Shown here piece by piece: positions 1-9,909 of a stretch of DNA of 64,000 nt. Numbering within the stretch: position 1 is the stretch's first letter; the number at the start of each line of letters is the position of its first letter. Position numbers and translations under genes: made by a program. The notes under the pieces were generated by a model. The model made no database searches, was not told where the DNA came from, and was given only the letters and a program-made list of their open reading frames with translations. Source of the DNA: Streptomyces humicola. Lineage in GTDB: Bacteria > Actinomycetota > Actinomycetes > Streptomycetales > Streptomycetaceae. The stretch lies in NCBI RefSeq assembly GCF_024436035.1, contig NZ_JANFNG010000012.1, positions 62,001 to 126,000 of the forward strand, in the 5' to 3' direction.

Positions 1-199
1 CGCACGTCCAGCCGCTCAGGCCCGACTCGAAGCCGGGATTGGCGGCGAGGTTGGAGGTGGCCGCGGTCGCCGTCCCGGCGGCGCCGGTGGCGAAGAGCGC
101 CGCGCCGGAGAGCGCCGCCGTGGCAAGGGCGGCAACCGAGGCCTGCCATCGGCGCCTTGGAGGTGAGGGGGATGAGGGGATGGGGGACGGATGGTCCAT
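1..199 (-). CDS. Secreted chitinase-like or other glycoside hydrolase, N-terminal part
   Basis: Only the first 66 codons are visible; the gene runs off the left edge. The start is the ATG at 199-197, preceded by a GGAGG ribosome site. The N-terminus has an arginine-rich stretch (RRRW), a hydrophobic alanine-rich core and a likely signal-peptidase site near residue 47 (TATAA). It then reads NLAANPGFESGLSGWTC, the typical beginning of a carbohydrate-binding module in secreted Streptomyces hydrolases. A dre-type operator lies 43 bases upstream, which fits a DasR-controlled chitinase. The catalytic domain is outside the window, so the substrate is inferred from the N-terminus and the operator only. 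Confidence 0.7.
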   Translation of the reverse strand, partial: MDHPSPIPSSPSPPRRRWQASVAALATAALSGAALFATGAAGTATAATSNLAANPGFESGLSGWTC

Positions 200-241
200 T
201 GCTGCCTCCGCAGGGGAAGGGCATGGGAAATTGACGTGAAG

Positions 242-257
242 AATGGTCCAGACCAAT
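242..257. promoter_or_regulatory. DasR-responsive element (dre), first copy
   Basis: The 16-mer AATGGTCCAGACCAAT matches the known dre pattern centred on TGGTCTAGACCA, the GntR-family DasR operator that controls chitin and N-acetylglucosamine genes in streptomycetes. It lies 43 bases from the ATG of the leftward chitinase-like gene and about 119 bases from the GTG of the rightward pilus operon. It therefore could act on either or both; the chitinase is the more likely target by distance. Confidence 0.8.
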
Positions 258-375
258 GAGCTTGTCAATACATCAGCCGCCGTCACCCGGCCATTGCCCG
301 TTGAGCGACTTTCGGCATATGACTGACTACGCGCCGATAGGCTGAACCCAAAACGGGCGGTGGGGAGGTCATCAC

Positions 376-1191
376 GTGGCCGGCGTCATGACGGCAGTCG
401 CGAGGGATGCGTCGCTCCCTCTCGAACAGCACGTCCTGCGTTGCAGTGCCGCACTCGACGTGCACGGACATCTCGTCGTCCTCGTCCCGCCGGACGCTTC
501 CGACCCCGCCCGGCGCAGGCTGCACACCGTCCGCTCCGTGCTGGCGGCCGACCGGATGGCGCTGATACCCGTCGGGCTGCCCCCGCTCGCCACCGCGCTC
601 CTCGCCGAGCAGCTGCGGCAGTTGTCCGCCACCGACCTCGGCCCCGGAGTGCTCGCCGGGGCCGCGCCGCTGCTCGCCCACTACTTCTACGCGGGTGCAC
701 TCCTCGGCTCGGTCGCCAGACTCGACCGGGTGAACGTATCCGTCGGATCCCACCTCAAATCCCTCATCCCGGGCAGGCAGTTCGCCGTCGCCGCGACCCC
801 CGAGCCCCGGGTCGTCGAGGCGACCGAGCGCGACGTCCTGCCGGGGCCGGCCTACCCCACGCACCTCACCGTCGCCGCCTCCGGCTCCTTCGACACCTCC
901 TGGATCCACGGCCCGCTCGCCCGCGCATGGCGCCCGCAGCATGTCCGGGACGTCGCTGCGCCCGAGGACTGCGCTCACTGGTGGGGCACCTCACGCGTCG
1001 CCGAATTCACCGCGCACATCGCCGATCCCGGGGTGCTGTACCAGCTCGTCACCTCGGTGCGCCGTACCTCCTGCCGGTGGTGCGCACTGGAGATCATCGG
1101 CGACCGGTGTTTGTTCTGCTCCACCCGTGTCGAGAACCAAGCCGTACGACCAGACGTACGAACAGACGAACCCATGGACCGACGTCGATAG
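376..1191 (+). CDS. Conserved protein of unknown function, first gene of the Tad locus
   Basis: A 271-residue soluble protein of unknown function. It starts at a GTG preceded by GGGGAGG; an in-frame ATG 12 bases later is the alternative. Near the C-terminus two CxxC pairs about 15 residues apart (CRWC and CLFC) look like a zinc ribbon. No signal peptide or membrane segment is visible. It lies 12 bases upstream of the CpaB-like gene and is probably cotranscribed with the pilus genes. I recognise no catalytic motif. A role in pilus assembly is inferred only from position. Confidence 0.7.
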   Translation: MAGVMTAVARDASLPLEQHVLRCSAALDVHGHLVVLVPPDASDPARRRLHTVRSVLAADRMALIPVGLPPLATALLAEQLRQLSATDLGPGVLAGAAPLLAHYFYAGALLGSVARLDRVNVSVGSHLKSLIPGRQFAVAATPEPRVVEATERDVLPGPAYPTHLTVAASGSFDTSWIHGPLARAWRPQHVRDVAAPEDCAHWWGTSRVAEFTAHIADPGVLYQLVTSVRRTSCRWCALEIIGDRCLFCSTRVENQAVRPDVRTDEPMDRRR

Positions 1192-1203
1192 GGCCACCCA
1201 CCG

Positions 1204-1959
1204 ATGAACTCACGTCAGCGGCGCGGCATCATCCTGCTCGTTCTCTCCCTGCTGTGCGCGATCGTCGCGTTCGCCGGGGTCTTCGCGGTCGTCGCCAATG
1301 TGGAGTCCCAGGTCGGCCCGAAGGTCACGGCCTACCGCCTCACCCAGGACGTCCCCGCGTACAAGGCCCTCTCCGCCGACCAGGTGGAGCGGATCGAGAT
1401 ACCCCAGCGCTGGCGGCCGTCCACGGCCGTCACCGACCTCTCCCAGCTGCAGGGCAAGATCGCCGCGACCGGGCTCAAACGCGGCTCCCTGCTGCAGACC
1501 GACATGATCGACGACAAGCCGCAACTCGCACCCGGCCAGATGGAGATCGCGATCATGATCGACGGCGAGACGGGCGTCGCAGGCCAGATCACCCCCGGCT
1601 CGCGCGTCAACATCTTCGCGACCTTTGCCTCCGCCAACAACAACGGCCCCGACGTCTCGAAGATCATCGTGGAGGACGCCCAGGTCATGGACGTCGGCCA
1701 GGCCAAGGCGACCAGCGCGGTCGGCGGCGGGGACAACAGCTCCGACCAGAGCGGCAACGGAAGCACGACCACCCAGGAAGTTCCGATCACCTTCGCCCTC
1801 GACGCCGCCGACGCCCAACGCGTCGCCTATGCCGAGTCGTTCGCCCGCCACGTACGCCTCGCCCTCATCGCACCCGGCGACACCAGCACCATCCCGCCCA
1901 ACGAGCAGACCTACACCCTCTCCGCGGACAAGGGCCCGACACCGGCGGGAGGCCAATGA
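1204..1959 (+). CDS. cpaB: CpaB/RcpC-like SAF-domain pilus assembly protein
   Basis: A 251-residue protein with one N-terminal membrane segment at about residues 9-31, then a SAF domain at about 45-110 (VPAYKALSADQVERIEIP) and an RcpC/CpaB-type domain with the pattern MEIAIMIDGETGVAGQITPGSRVNI. CpaB proteins belong to the Tad secretion apparatus; in diderms they are periplasmic partners of the secretin, and in monoderms the role is less clear. The stop overlaps the next start (ATGATGA), indicating translational coupling to the CpaE-TadE gene. Confidence 0.88.
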   Translation: MNSRQRRGIILLVLSLLCAIVAFAGVFAVVANVESQVGPKVTAYRLTQDVPAYKALSADQVERIEIPQRWRPSTAVTDLSQLQGKIAATGLKRGSLLQTDMIDDKPQLAPGQMEIAIMIDGETGVAGQITPGSRVNIFATFASANNNGPDVSKIIVEDAQVMDVGQAKATSAVGGGDNSSDQSGNGSTTTQEVPITFALDAADAQRVAYAESFARHVRLALIAPGDTSTIPPNEQTYTLSADKGPTPAGGQ

Positions 1960-3554
1960 TGACCGTCCGCATCCTCTCCGCGGCCGCCGACCCCGATACC
2001 GCCCGGACGCTGACCGGCCTGCTCGGCCAACTGCCCGCCACCGACCCCGGCGAGGTACTGCCGGACACCACCGCCCTGCTCGACGCCCTCGCCCGAGCGG
2101 GTGAGAACGGCCTCGACCAGCTGCCCGAAGTCGTCCTCGTCCATGAGCGCGTCACGCCGATGCCCGCACTCGACCTGGTACGGCAGATCGCCCTGCGCTT
2201 CCCGGCCGTCGGCGTCGTGCTGATGACCTCCGACCCGAGCCCGGCGCTCTACGCGGCGGCGATGGAGTCCGGCGCACGCTCGGTGGTCGGGCTGCCGCTG
2301 GCGTACGACGAGTTGGCGGCGCGCGTCGACGCCGCGGCGGCCTGGTCGGTCGGCGTACGACGGCACCTCAGCCCCGGGCGCGAGCTGCCGGGCGGCGCGG
2401 GCGCGCGCCCCGGCGGGACGCTGATCGCCGTCGCCGGTGCCAAGGGCGGCACGGGCACCACCGTCAGCGCCGTCCAACTGGCGCTCGCCGCGCACGCCGC
2501 AGGACGCAGCACGGCACTGGTCGACATGGACTTGCAGGCCGGTGACGTCGCCTCCTACCTCGACGTCCAGTTCCGCCGCTCCATCGCCGATCTCGCCGAC
2601 ATCGGCGAGATCACCGGCCGGGTGCTCCAGGACGCCATGTACGTCCACCCGTCCGGCCTCGCGCTGCTGCTGGCGCCCGCGGACGGCGAGCGCGGCGAGG
2701 ACGTCACCGACCGCTCGGCGCGCCAGCTGCTGCATGCGCTGCGCGGGCGCTTCGACGTCGTCGTGGTGGACTGCGGCACGCAGATGACCAACGCCAACGC
2801 CGTCGCCGTCGAGACCGCGGAGACGGCGGTGCTCGTCACCACCCCGGACGTGGTCGCGGTGCGCGCCGCCAAGCGGATGGTACGGCTGTGGGACCGGTTG
2901 CAGATCCGCAAGCCGGAGGACGTCATCGTCACCGTCAACCGGCACACCCGCGCGAGCGAGATACAGCCGTCCTTGATCATGCGGATCACCGGGACGCGGG
3001 TGGCCAGGACCGTGGTCCCCGCCGCCTTCAAGGAACTGCAGGGCGTCATCGACGCGGGACGCCTCCAGGACCTGGACAACCGCTCCGGCGTCAAACAGGC
3101 GTTGTGGGCGCTCGCCGCCGAGCTCGGCATCACCGGCACCGCGGACGTCCCGGCCACGCCGCCCGCGCAGGCCCGGCGCAGGCGCCGTGAACTGGCCAAG
3201 GGCGACCAGGGACAGGTGGCCCTCGAATTCCTCGGCATGACACCGGTCATCCTCGTCGTGCTGGTCCTCATCTGGCAGGCGGTGCTCGCCGGTTACACCT
3301 TCACCCTTGCGGGCAACGCCGCGGACGAGGCGGCTCGCGCGGCCGCCGTCGGCAACGACGCCCGGGCCGCGGCGCTGGCCGACCTGCCGGGCGCATGGCG
3401 CGGTGACGCGCAGGTGGACCCGGTGGCGACCGGCGGCGGCCTGGTCTCCGTCACCGTCGGCCTGAAGGTCCCGGTGCTCTTCCCCGGGGCGGTCGACTTC
3501 CCGCTGACCGTCCACGGCCACGCAGCCGCGGCGGACGAACAGGACACGCGATGA
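1956..3554 (+). CDS. CpaE-like P-loop ATPase fused to a TadE pseudopilin
   Basis: A 532-residue protein. The open frame extends far upstream to 360, but the real start is the ATG at 1956 (GGGAGGCC before it), overlapping the cpaB stop. Residues 1-130 resemble a response-regulator-like CpaE domain. Residues about 150-400 form a MinD/ParA-type ATPase with a deviant Walker A (GAKGGTGTT, around residue 163) and a VDMDLQAGD motif. From about residue 415 the frame continues without a stop into a TadE segment (GDQGQVALEF, then a membrane helix). CpaE proteins position Tad pili and TadE is a minor pseudopilin. The gene overlaps the next tadE by four bases (ATGA). Confidence 0.9.
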   Translation: MMTVRILSAAADPDTARTLTGLLGQLPATDPGEVLPDTTALLDALARAGENGLDQLPEVVLVHERVTPMPALDLVRQIALRFPAVGVVLMTSDPSPALYAAAMESGARSVVGLPLAYDELAARVDAAAAWSVGVRRHLSPGRELPGGAGARPGGTLIAVAGAKGGTGTTVSAVQLALAAHAAGRSTALVDMDLQAGDVASYLDVQFRRSIADLADIGEITGRVLQDAMYVHPSGLALLLAPADGERGEDVTDRSARQLLHALRGRFDVVVVDCGTQMTNANAVAVETAETAVLVTTPDVVAVRAAKRMVRLWDRLQIRKPEDVIVTVNRHTRASEIQPSLIMRITGTRVARTVVPAAFKELQGVIDAGRLQDLDNRSGVKQALWALAAELGITGTADVPATPPAQARRRRRELAKGDQGQVALEFLGMTPVILVVLVLIWQAVLAGYTFTLAGNAADEAARAAAVGNDARAAALADLPGAWRGDAQVDPVATGGGLVSVTVGLKVPVLFPGAVDFPLTVHGHAAAADEQDTR

Positions 3555-3936
3555 AGCGGCTTCGGGGAGCGCGGGGCGCGGAGAGTGCGCGCGGGCAGGC
3601 GTCGCTGGAGTTCCTGGGGATCCTGCCCGTACTGCTGCTCATCGCCCTCGCCGGGATCCAGCTCGGGCTCGCCGCCTACACCGCCTCCCAGGCCACCACC
3701 GCCGCACGTACCGCCGCGCGGACCGCGTCGCTGCACGACCCGGAGGCCGACCCCCGGCAGGCCGGCCTCGACAGCGTCAGCGGCTGGCTGCAGTCCGGCA
3801 CCCACGTCGACCCCACCGACGAGGGCGAGGCCGTGAAGGTCGACGTCACCATGGACATCCCCTCCGTCATCCCCGGCATGAGCCTGTTCGGGCCCGTCCA
3901 CCGCACCGCGACAATGCCGAAGGAGGACAGTACGCC

Positions 3937-3940
<4 letters not shown>
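3551..3940 (+). CDS. tadE: TadE-family minor pseudopilin
   Basis: A 129-residue protein with a short basic N-terminus, a prepilin-type cleavage pattern G15|QASLEF with Glu at +5, and one hydrophobic helix, as expected for TadE pseudopilins processed by a prepilin peptidase. The C-terminal part is extracytoplasmic and lacks recognisable motifs. It begins in an ATGA overlap with the CpaE-TadE fusion and ends in a GTGA overlap with the CpaF ATPase gene, so it is translated within one tightly coupled operon. Confidence 0.88.
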
Positions 3941-5276
<1,336 letters not shown>

Positions 5277-5280
<4 letters not shown>

Positions 5281-6224
5281 ACGCCCTGCGCGACCAACTC
5301 CCGCTGATCGTGATCGGGGTGACGCTGCTCGCCTGCGTGCTCGGCGTCTGGGGCGTCCACAGCTGGACCCGCGGCCGCGCCCAGCGCGCCGCGCTCCTCG
5401 AACGGCTCGCCACCGAGCCCGGCGAACCGCGCGCCCGCGTCATCCCGTTCGCCCGCCTCGACCGCTCCGTGCGCCGCACCCTCTGGGGCCGGCGGCTCGC
5501 CGCCAACCTCGCCGCCACCGGGACGGCGCTCACCCCAGGGCAGTTCGTGGCCGCCGTCATCGGACTCGTCGTCGGTGCCTGGGCCGTCGCCGTCCTCGTC
5601 TTCGCTCCCTTCTTCGGCCCGATCGCCGCACTGCTCGCGCTGTGGGTCGCGTACTCGTTCCTCAGCTGGCGCCGCCGGATGCGCACCGAGAAGTTCATCA
5701 GCCAACTCCCCGAGCTGGCCCGGGTGCTGGCCAACGCCACCCAGGCGGGGCTCGCCCTGCGCACGGCCGTCTCCATGGCCGCGGAAGAGCTCGAAGCCCC
5801 GGCGGGGGAGGAGCTGCGGAAGGTCTCCGACGCCCTCGCCGTCGGCCACTCCATCGAGGACGCCCTCGGCGAGCTGCGCGACCGGCTGCCCTCCCGCGAA
5901 CTCGTCGTCCTCGTCTCGACGCTCGTGCTCTCCTCACGCGCCGGCGGCTCCCTCGTCGAATCGCTGCGCAACCTGACGGTGACGCTCGAGGAGCGCAAGG
6001 AAACCCGGCGCGAGGTGCGCACCCAGATGTCACAGGTGACGGTCACCGCCTACGCCGTGCCCGCGATCGGCATCGGCTCGCTGCTGCTCCTCGACCAGAT
6101 CATGCCCGGCTCGCTCGCCGCGATGACCGGCTCGACGGCAGGCCGGATCGCGGTGCTCGTCTCGCTCGCACTGTACGTCGTCGGATTCGCCATGATCCGC
6201 CGCATGTCCCGGATCGACGTATGA
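5277..6224 (+). CDS. tadB: TadB-type pilus platform membrane protein
   Basis: A 315-residue integral membrane protein of the type II secretion F (GspF) family. It has an N-terminal helix at about 8-25, two central helices near 85-125, the cytoplasmic GspF region (FISQLPELARVLANATQAG, SRAGGSLVESL) and C-terminal helices. TadB and TadC together form the inner-membrane platform on which the ATPase acts. GTG start overlaps the tadA stop by four bases. Length and layout are normal for the family. Confidence 0.92.
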
Positions 6225-6240
6225 CGGAGAGGGAGGGGAC

Positions 6241-7140
6241 GTGAGGGGACTCGCGCTCGCACTGGCCGCGCTCTTCGCGCTCGGCGTCGCCGGCGTCTGC
6301 TACGGCGTCGCCCTCTACCGCGCCGACACCAAGCTGCCCGACGACCTGGCGCTCGCCCTGGACGTCGGCAGCACCCGCACCACGCGGGTCGGCAACGCCG
6401 TCGACCGGCTCGGCATGCGCTACGCGCCGCTCGTCCTGCGCATGATGGGCCCGGCCCGGGTGGCCCGGGCCCGCGCACGCATCGACCACGCGGGCAACCC
6501 GTACGGCCTGACCGTCGACCGCTACGCCGCCCGCCGCGCCGTCTACGGGGCGCTCGGCGGGCTCGCCGCGCTCGTGCTGCTCGTCAAGGGCCACTGGAGC
6601 CTGGCGCTGCTGATGATCGGCTACGGCTGGGGCTGGACCGACCTCGGCATCTGGCTCGCCGTCCGCAGGCGCCGCGACGAGATCGAGCGGACCCTGCCGG
6701 ACTTCCTCGACGTCCTCGCCGTCGTCGTGAGCGCGGGACTCGGCTTCCGCCAGGCGCTGGAACGCGTCGCCGAGACCTACCGCGGCCCGTGGCCGGACGA
6801 GATCCGCATCGCGCTGCGCCAGATGGACGTCGGCGTCAGCCGCCGCGACGCCTTCGAGCAGCTGCGCAAGCGCAACAGGTCCGAGCAGGTGGGCCAGTTC
6901 GTCACCGCGCTGCAGCAGGGCGAGGAGCTCGGCGCGCCCATTGCCCGCACGCTGCTGCAGATCGCGCAGGACATGCGGCGCACCGAGGCACAGAACGCGC
7001 GCAGGCGCGCCGCCCGCACCGTCCCGCGAGCCACCGCCGTCATCACCATGGTGCTCGTACCGGCCACCATGATCCTGCTGATCACGGGGACGATCCTCGG
7101 CTCGCGCATCGACTTCGCGCAGATCCTCGGAAATGGGTAG
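6241..7140 (+). CDS. tadC: TadC-type pilus platform membrane protein
   Basis: A 299-residue membrane protein with the GspF pattern (TLPDFLDVLAVVVSAGLGFRQALERV, then QGEELGAPIARTLLQIAQDMR) and terminal helices, pairing with TadB as the platform. It starts at a GTG after AGGGAGGGGAC, 16 bases downstream of tadB. The last codons overlap the first possible start of the histidine kinase gene, so the regulators are probably cotranscribed with the pilus genes. Confidence 0.92.
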   Translation: MRGLALALAALFALGVAGVCYGVALYRADTKLPDDLALALDVGSTRTTRVGNAVDRLGMRYAPLVLRMMGPARVARARARIDHAGNPYGLTVDRYAARRAVYGALGGLAALVLLVKGHWSLALLMIGYGWGWTDLGIWLAVRRRRDEIERTLPDFLDVLAVVVSAGLGFRQALERVAETYRGPWPDEIRIALRQMDVGVSRRDAFEQLRKRNRSEQVGQFVTALQQGEELGAPIARTLLQIAQDMRRTEAQNARRRAARTVPRATAVITMVLVPATMILLITGTILGSRIDFAQILGNG

Positions 7141-8284
7141 TGCCATGGGCGAGCCGCATATCGCCGGGTTCCGGCTGGAACTGAGCGCCCTGCAGGCGCT
7201 GTGCCGGCACGTCTTCGCCTTCCGCCTCGCGATGATCGCGATCTCCGCGCCGATCGTGATGTACGGGGCGGATCCGGGCCCCTACCAGTGGGCCGTCGGC
7301 GCCGCGCTCCTGGTCACCTTCATGACCTCGTACGCGCTCTTCCGCGACTGGGAGCGGCTCGGCCCGCTGCTGCTGCGCCACCCCCTGCTGCTGCTCGGCG
7401 ACACGCTCTTCGCCGCGCTGCTGCTCCTCGCGGCGTCGCCGGACAGCCCGCTGGCATATCTGAGCGCGTGCACTCCGCTGCTCGCGGGCCTGGTGTACGG
7501 CGGCAAGGGCGCCGCCTGGTTCACCGTCCTGCAGGCCGTCGTCCTCGCCGCCGTCCTCGCCCTCGCCCCCGGCGTCGGCGCCGACCCCGCCAACTCCCTG
7601 CTGCTGCCCGGTTTCTACGCGATCGCGGGCTGGACCGGGACCGTCCTGCGTCGCCTGCTGCTGCGTTTCGGCGAGGCCACCCAGGCACTCGGCGACACCC
7701 GTGCCAAGCTCGCCGCGGAACGCGCCGTGGGGGAGGAGCGCGCCCGCGTCGCACGTGAGCTCCACGACACCGTGGCCAAGACGCTCGCCGGTGTCGCGCT
7801 CGCGGCCGAGGGCCTGGCGGATTCCGTCTCCGCCGCCCCCGACGCCTCGCCCGAGGTACGCTCCCGCGCCGCGCTGCTCGCCTCCTCGGCGCGGCAGGCC
7901 GCGGCGGAGTCACGGGCGTTGCTGGGACGGCTGCGGGCGGCGCTCGGCACCGGCGCCACCGCCGGACCGTGCGATCCGGTACGGGAGCTGACCGCCGTCG
8001 TCGCCGAAGCACTGGACAACGCCGAGCGGCACGCGGGAGCGTCGAAGGTGGTTCTCACCATCACGGTGACGGACGACGGACACGGACTGCCTGATGGCGT
8101 GGGAGTCGACGCCGGGGCGCTGGAACCGCTGTGCGAGGCCGGCCACTTCGGCCTGATCGGGATGGCCGAGCGAGTGAAGGCGATGGGTGCCCGGCTGAGC
8201 GTGACCGGCCCGGCGGGCAAGGGCACGGAGGTACGGGTCGAACTGCCGCTGGGGGTGAACGGCATTGCGGATCTTGGTGGTTGA
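7133..8284 (+). CDS. NarL-type sensor histidine kinase in the Tad operon
   Basis: A 383-residue membrane kinase. Several hydrophobic helices fill residues about 20-190, then a HisKA_3 dimerisation motif (ARVARELHDTVAKTLAGVAL) carries the phospho-accepting His. The ATP-binding domain is unusually short: N-box (EALDNAERHAG), DDGHGLP and GLIGMAERVKAMGA are present, but the strand region between N-box and G1 box is compressed by about ten residues against typical members. The ATG at 7133 overlaps the tadC stop; an in-frame ATG at 7145 is an alternative. It overlaps the response-regulator gene by 20 bases, so the two form a two-component pair. Confidence 0.9.
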   Translation: MGSAMGEPHIAGFRLELSALQALCRHVFAFRLAMIAISAPIVMYGADPGPYQWAVGAALLVTFMTSYALFRDWERLGPLLLRHPLLLLGDTLFAALLLLAASPDSPLAYLSACTPLLAGLVYGGKGAAWFTVLQAVVLAAVLALAPGVGADPANSLLLPGFYAIAGWTGTVLRRLLLRFGEATQALGDTRAKLAAERAVGEERARVARELHDTVAKTLAGVALAAEGLADSVSAAPDASPEVRSRAALLASSARQAAAESRALLGRLRAALGTGATAGPCDPVRELTAVVAEALDNAERHAGASKVVLTITVTDDGHGLPDGVGVDAGALEPLCEAGHFGLIGMAERVKAMGARLSVTGPAGKGTEVRVELPLGVNGIADLGG

Positions 8285-8978
8285 CGACAGCGCGGTGGTC
8301 CGCGCCGCACTGCGAGCCGTCCTCGGGACGGACGTGGTCGGAGAGGCGCGGGGCGGCGTGGAGGCGGTTGCGGCGGCACGTCGCCTTCACCCCGAGGTGG
8401 TGCTCCTCGACGTGCGGATGCCGGGCGGCGGCGGCCTGGCCGCGCTCCCTGAACTGGTCGCGTCGGGTGCGGCCGTGCTGATGCTGACCTACAGCGGTGA
8501 AGGCGACGTGGTGCGGGAGGCGGTGCGGATGGGCGCGGCCGGCTATCTGGTGCACGGCGAGTTCGACACGGCCGGGCTGACGGCGGCCGTGCGCGACGCG
8601 GCGTCAGGCCGCGCTCACCTCACGCCGACCGCGGCGACGGCTGTGCTCGCGGGGGTACGGGCGGCTGCCGAAGGAGCCGCCGAAGGGGCTGCGCAGGGGA
8701 CGGCCGGCGGTGTACCTTTGCAACCGCAACGGAATTTGCATCTGCAATCCGATGTGGGCGATGCGCGCGCTCGGTTCGGCCTCAGCCAACGGGAGGGGCA
8801 GATCATGGAGTTGGTTGCCGACGGCTTGAGCAATCCGCAGATCGCCGCCGCCTGCTTCGTCAGCGAGAAGACGGTCAAGAACCACATCAACCGCATCTTC
8901 GCCAAGCTGGGCGCAACCCGCCGCGGCCAGGCCATCGCCGTATGGCTGGGTCGGCGGAGGGCCGGGGCGTGCCCATGA
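8265..8978 (+). CDS. NarL/LuxR-family response regulator paired with the Tad histidine kinase
   Basis: A 237-residue DNA-binding regulator. The receiver domain has acidic residues at 7-8 and the phosphorylation site D49 (VVLLDVRMPG). The usual Lys of the YLxKG motif is replaced (YLVHGEF). An Ala/Gly-rich linker leads to a LuxR HTH (LSQREGQIMELVADGLSNPQIAAACFVSEKTVKNHI). The start is a TTG at 8265, the only one that preserves the first receiver strand (RILVVDD); it lies inside the kinase gene. The pair probably controls pilus expression, inferred from operon position. Confidence 0.9.
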   Translation: MRILVVDDSAVVRAALRAVLGTDVVGEARGGVEAVAAARRLHPEVVLLDVRMPGGGGLAALPELVASGAAVLMLTYSGEGDVVREAVRMGAAGYLVHGEFDTAGLTAAVRDAASGRAHLTPTAATAVLAGVRAAAEGAAEGAAQGTAGGVPLQPQRNLHLQSDVGDARARFGLSQREGQIMELVADGLSNPQIAAACFVSEKTVKNHINRIFAKLGATRRGQAIAVWLGRRRAGACP

Positions 8979-9101
8979 GCAGCCGCGCCAGGACGAGGAT
9001 TTGGGCCCGTGGACCCTGGGTGCGGGGCGTGACCGCGTCGTACGCTTCCCGTGACCGACGGGGGGAAGGACGGGGACAACCGCCGAGGGGCAGGGGCCGA
9101 G

Positions 9102-9317
9102 ATGAACGCATGGGTGACGCGACGGATCACGGCGTTTCGCGCACGCATGACAGCACACGCCACAGCACACGCGGACGAGGGCCAGACGTCGTTCGAGTAC
9201 CTGGGGATCGCGGTGGTGATCGCGGTGATCATCGGCGTGCTGGCGAGCACGACAAGCATCGGACAGGCCGTCCTCAACGGCATCCTCAACGAGATCACAA
9301 AGATCACGAGCCACTGA
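9102..9317 (+). CDS. flp: Flp-type major pilin
   Basis: A 71-residue Flp pilin. The start is the ATG at 9102 after GGGGCCGAG; an earlier frame opening at 9051 is rejected. The prepilin site is G27|QTSFEYLG with Glu at +5 and the Flp hallmark Tyr at +6, followed by a long hydrophobic helix (IAVVIAVIIGVLAS). It is the main filament subunit, exported through TadA/B/C and cleaved by a prepilin peptidase such as the one at 12450. The leader is long (27 residues). Its stop overlaps the probable start of the TadG-like gene. Confidence 0.92.
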   Translation: MNAWVTRRITAFRARMTAHATAHADEGQTSFEYLGIAVVIAVIIGVLASTTSIGQAVLNGILNEITKITSH

Positions 9318-9898
9318 ACCGGGCCGCAGGCCCCCGCAGCGAGCAAGGACAGACCCTCCCGCTCTACATCGTGGCGGTAGCGGCACTGCTCTTGCTCGCT
9401 GTCGCTTTCTTCGCCGTGGGCCAGGCCTCGGCCGTGCGCGGCGACGCCCAGACCGCCGCCGATGCCGCCGCGCTGGCGGCCGCACGCAGCGAACGCGACG
9501 GCGTGCAGGACGCTTTGCTGAAGGCCCTCACCAGCGGCAATCTCGCGCAACTCGGCACTCTGCTCCAGCCGGGAGCCAATGACTGTGCCGCCGCAGGCCA
9601 GTACGCCGCCGACAACCGTGCGAGCGTGACGAGGTGCGATCCAGCCAACGGAGAGCCCGGCTACACGGTCAAGGTCATCAGCCTCGACACGGTCGGCGGC
9701 TCCCCGGTCCAGGGGACGCAGTCCATGCACGCCACGGCGACGGCCACCGCCGTCATCGAACCCCGCTGCACGGTGCAGGGAAAGAACGGGAACTCCATCC
9801 GCCTCACCTGTGACGGCAACGACATCTCGATCGACCCGACCGCAGCAGGCTTCCACCTCGACCTGGCCGATTTCTTCACCGTTCATCTCAGCACGTAA
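9314..9898 (+). CDS. TadG-like / Tad-domain pilus protein (probable CTG start)
   Basis: A protein of about 194 residues with a short basic N-terminus, one membrane helix (residues 17-36) and a TadG signature (GDAQTAADAAALAAARSERDG). It carries a Cys pair and a secreted C-terminal domain. No ATG or GTG lies near the conserved beginning; the frame stays open upstream inside flp. The most likely start is a CTG at 9314 in a CTGA overlap with the flp stop. The leader shows G12|QTLPLY, where Leu replaces the usual Glu at +5, so cleavage by the prepilin peptidase is uncertain. Confidence 0.75.
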   Translation: MNRAAGPRSEQGQTLPLYIVAVAALLLLAVAFFAVGQASAVRGDAQTAADAAALAAARSERDGVQDALLKALTSGNLAQLGTLLQPGANDCAAAGQYAADNRASVTRCDPANGEPGYTVKVISLDTVGGSPVQGTQSMHATATATAVIEPRCTVQGKNGNSIRLTCDGNDISIDPTAAGFHLDLADFFTVHLST

Positions 9899-9909
9899 GG
9901 ACCGGGGAC

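Noticed and set aside
360-1955. Upstream extension of the CpaE-TadE frame
   Set aside because: The frame is open but overlaps two genes with clear domains in another frame and reads as Arg/Pro-rich noise; the ATG at 1956 has a ribosome site.
1911-3521. A 536-codon open frame on the minus strand opposite the CpaE-TadE gene
   Set aside because: It is the antisense shadow of a GC-rich gene; no domain is recognisable and its third-position composition follows the plus-strand gene. The same holds for the long minus frames at 3676-5163, 6100-7146, 13892-15580, 27237-29555 and 47189-48487.
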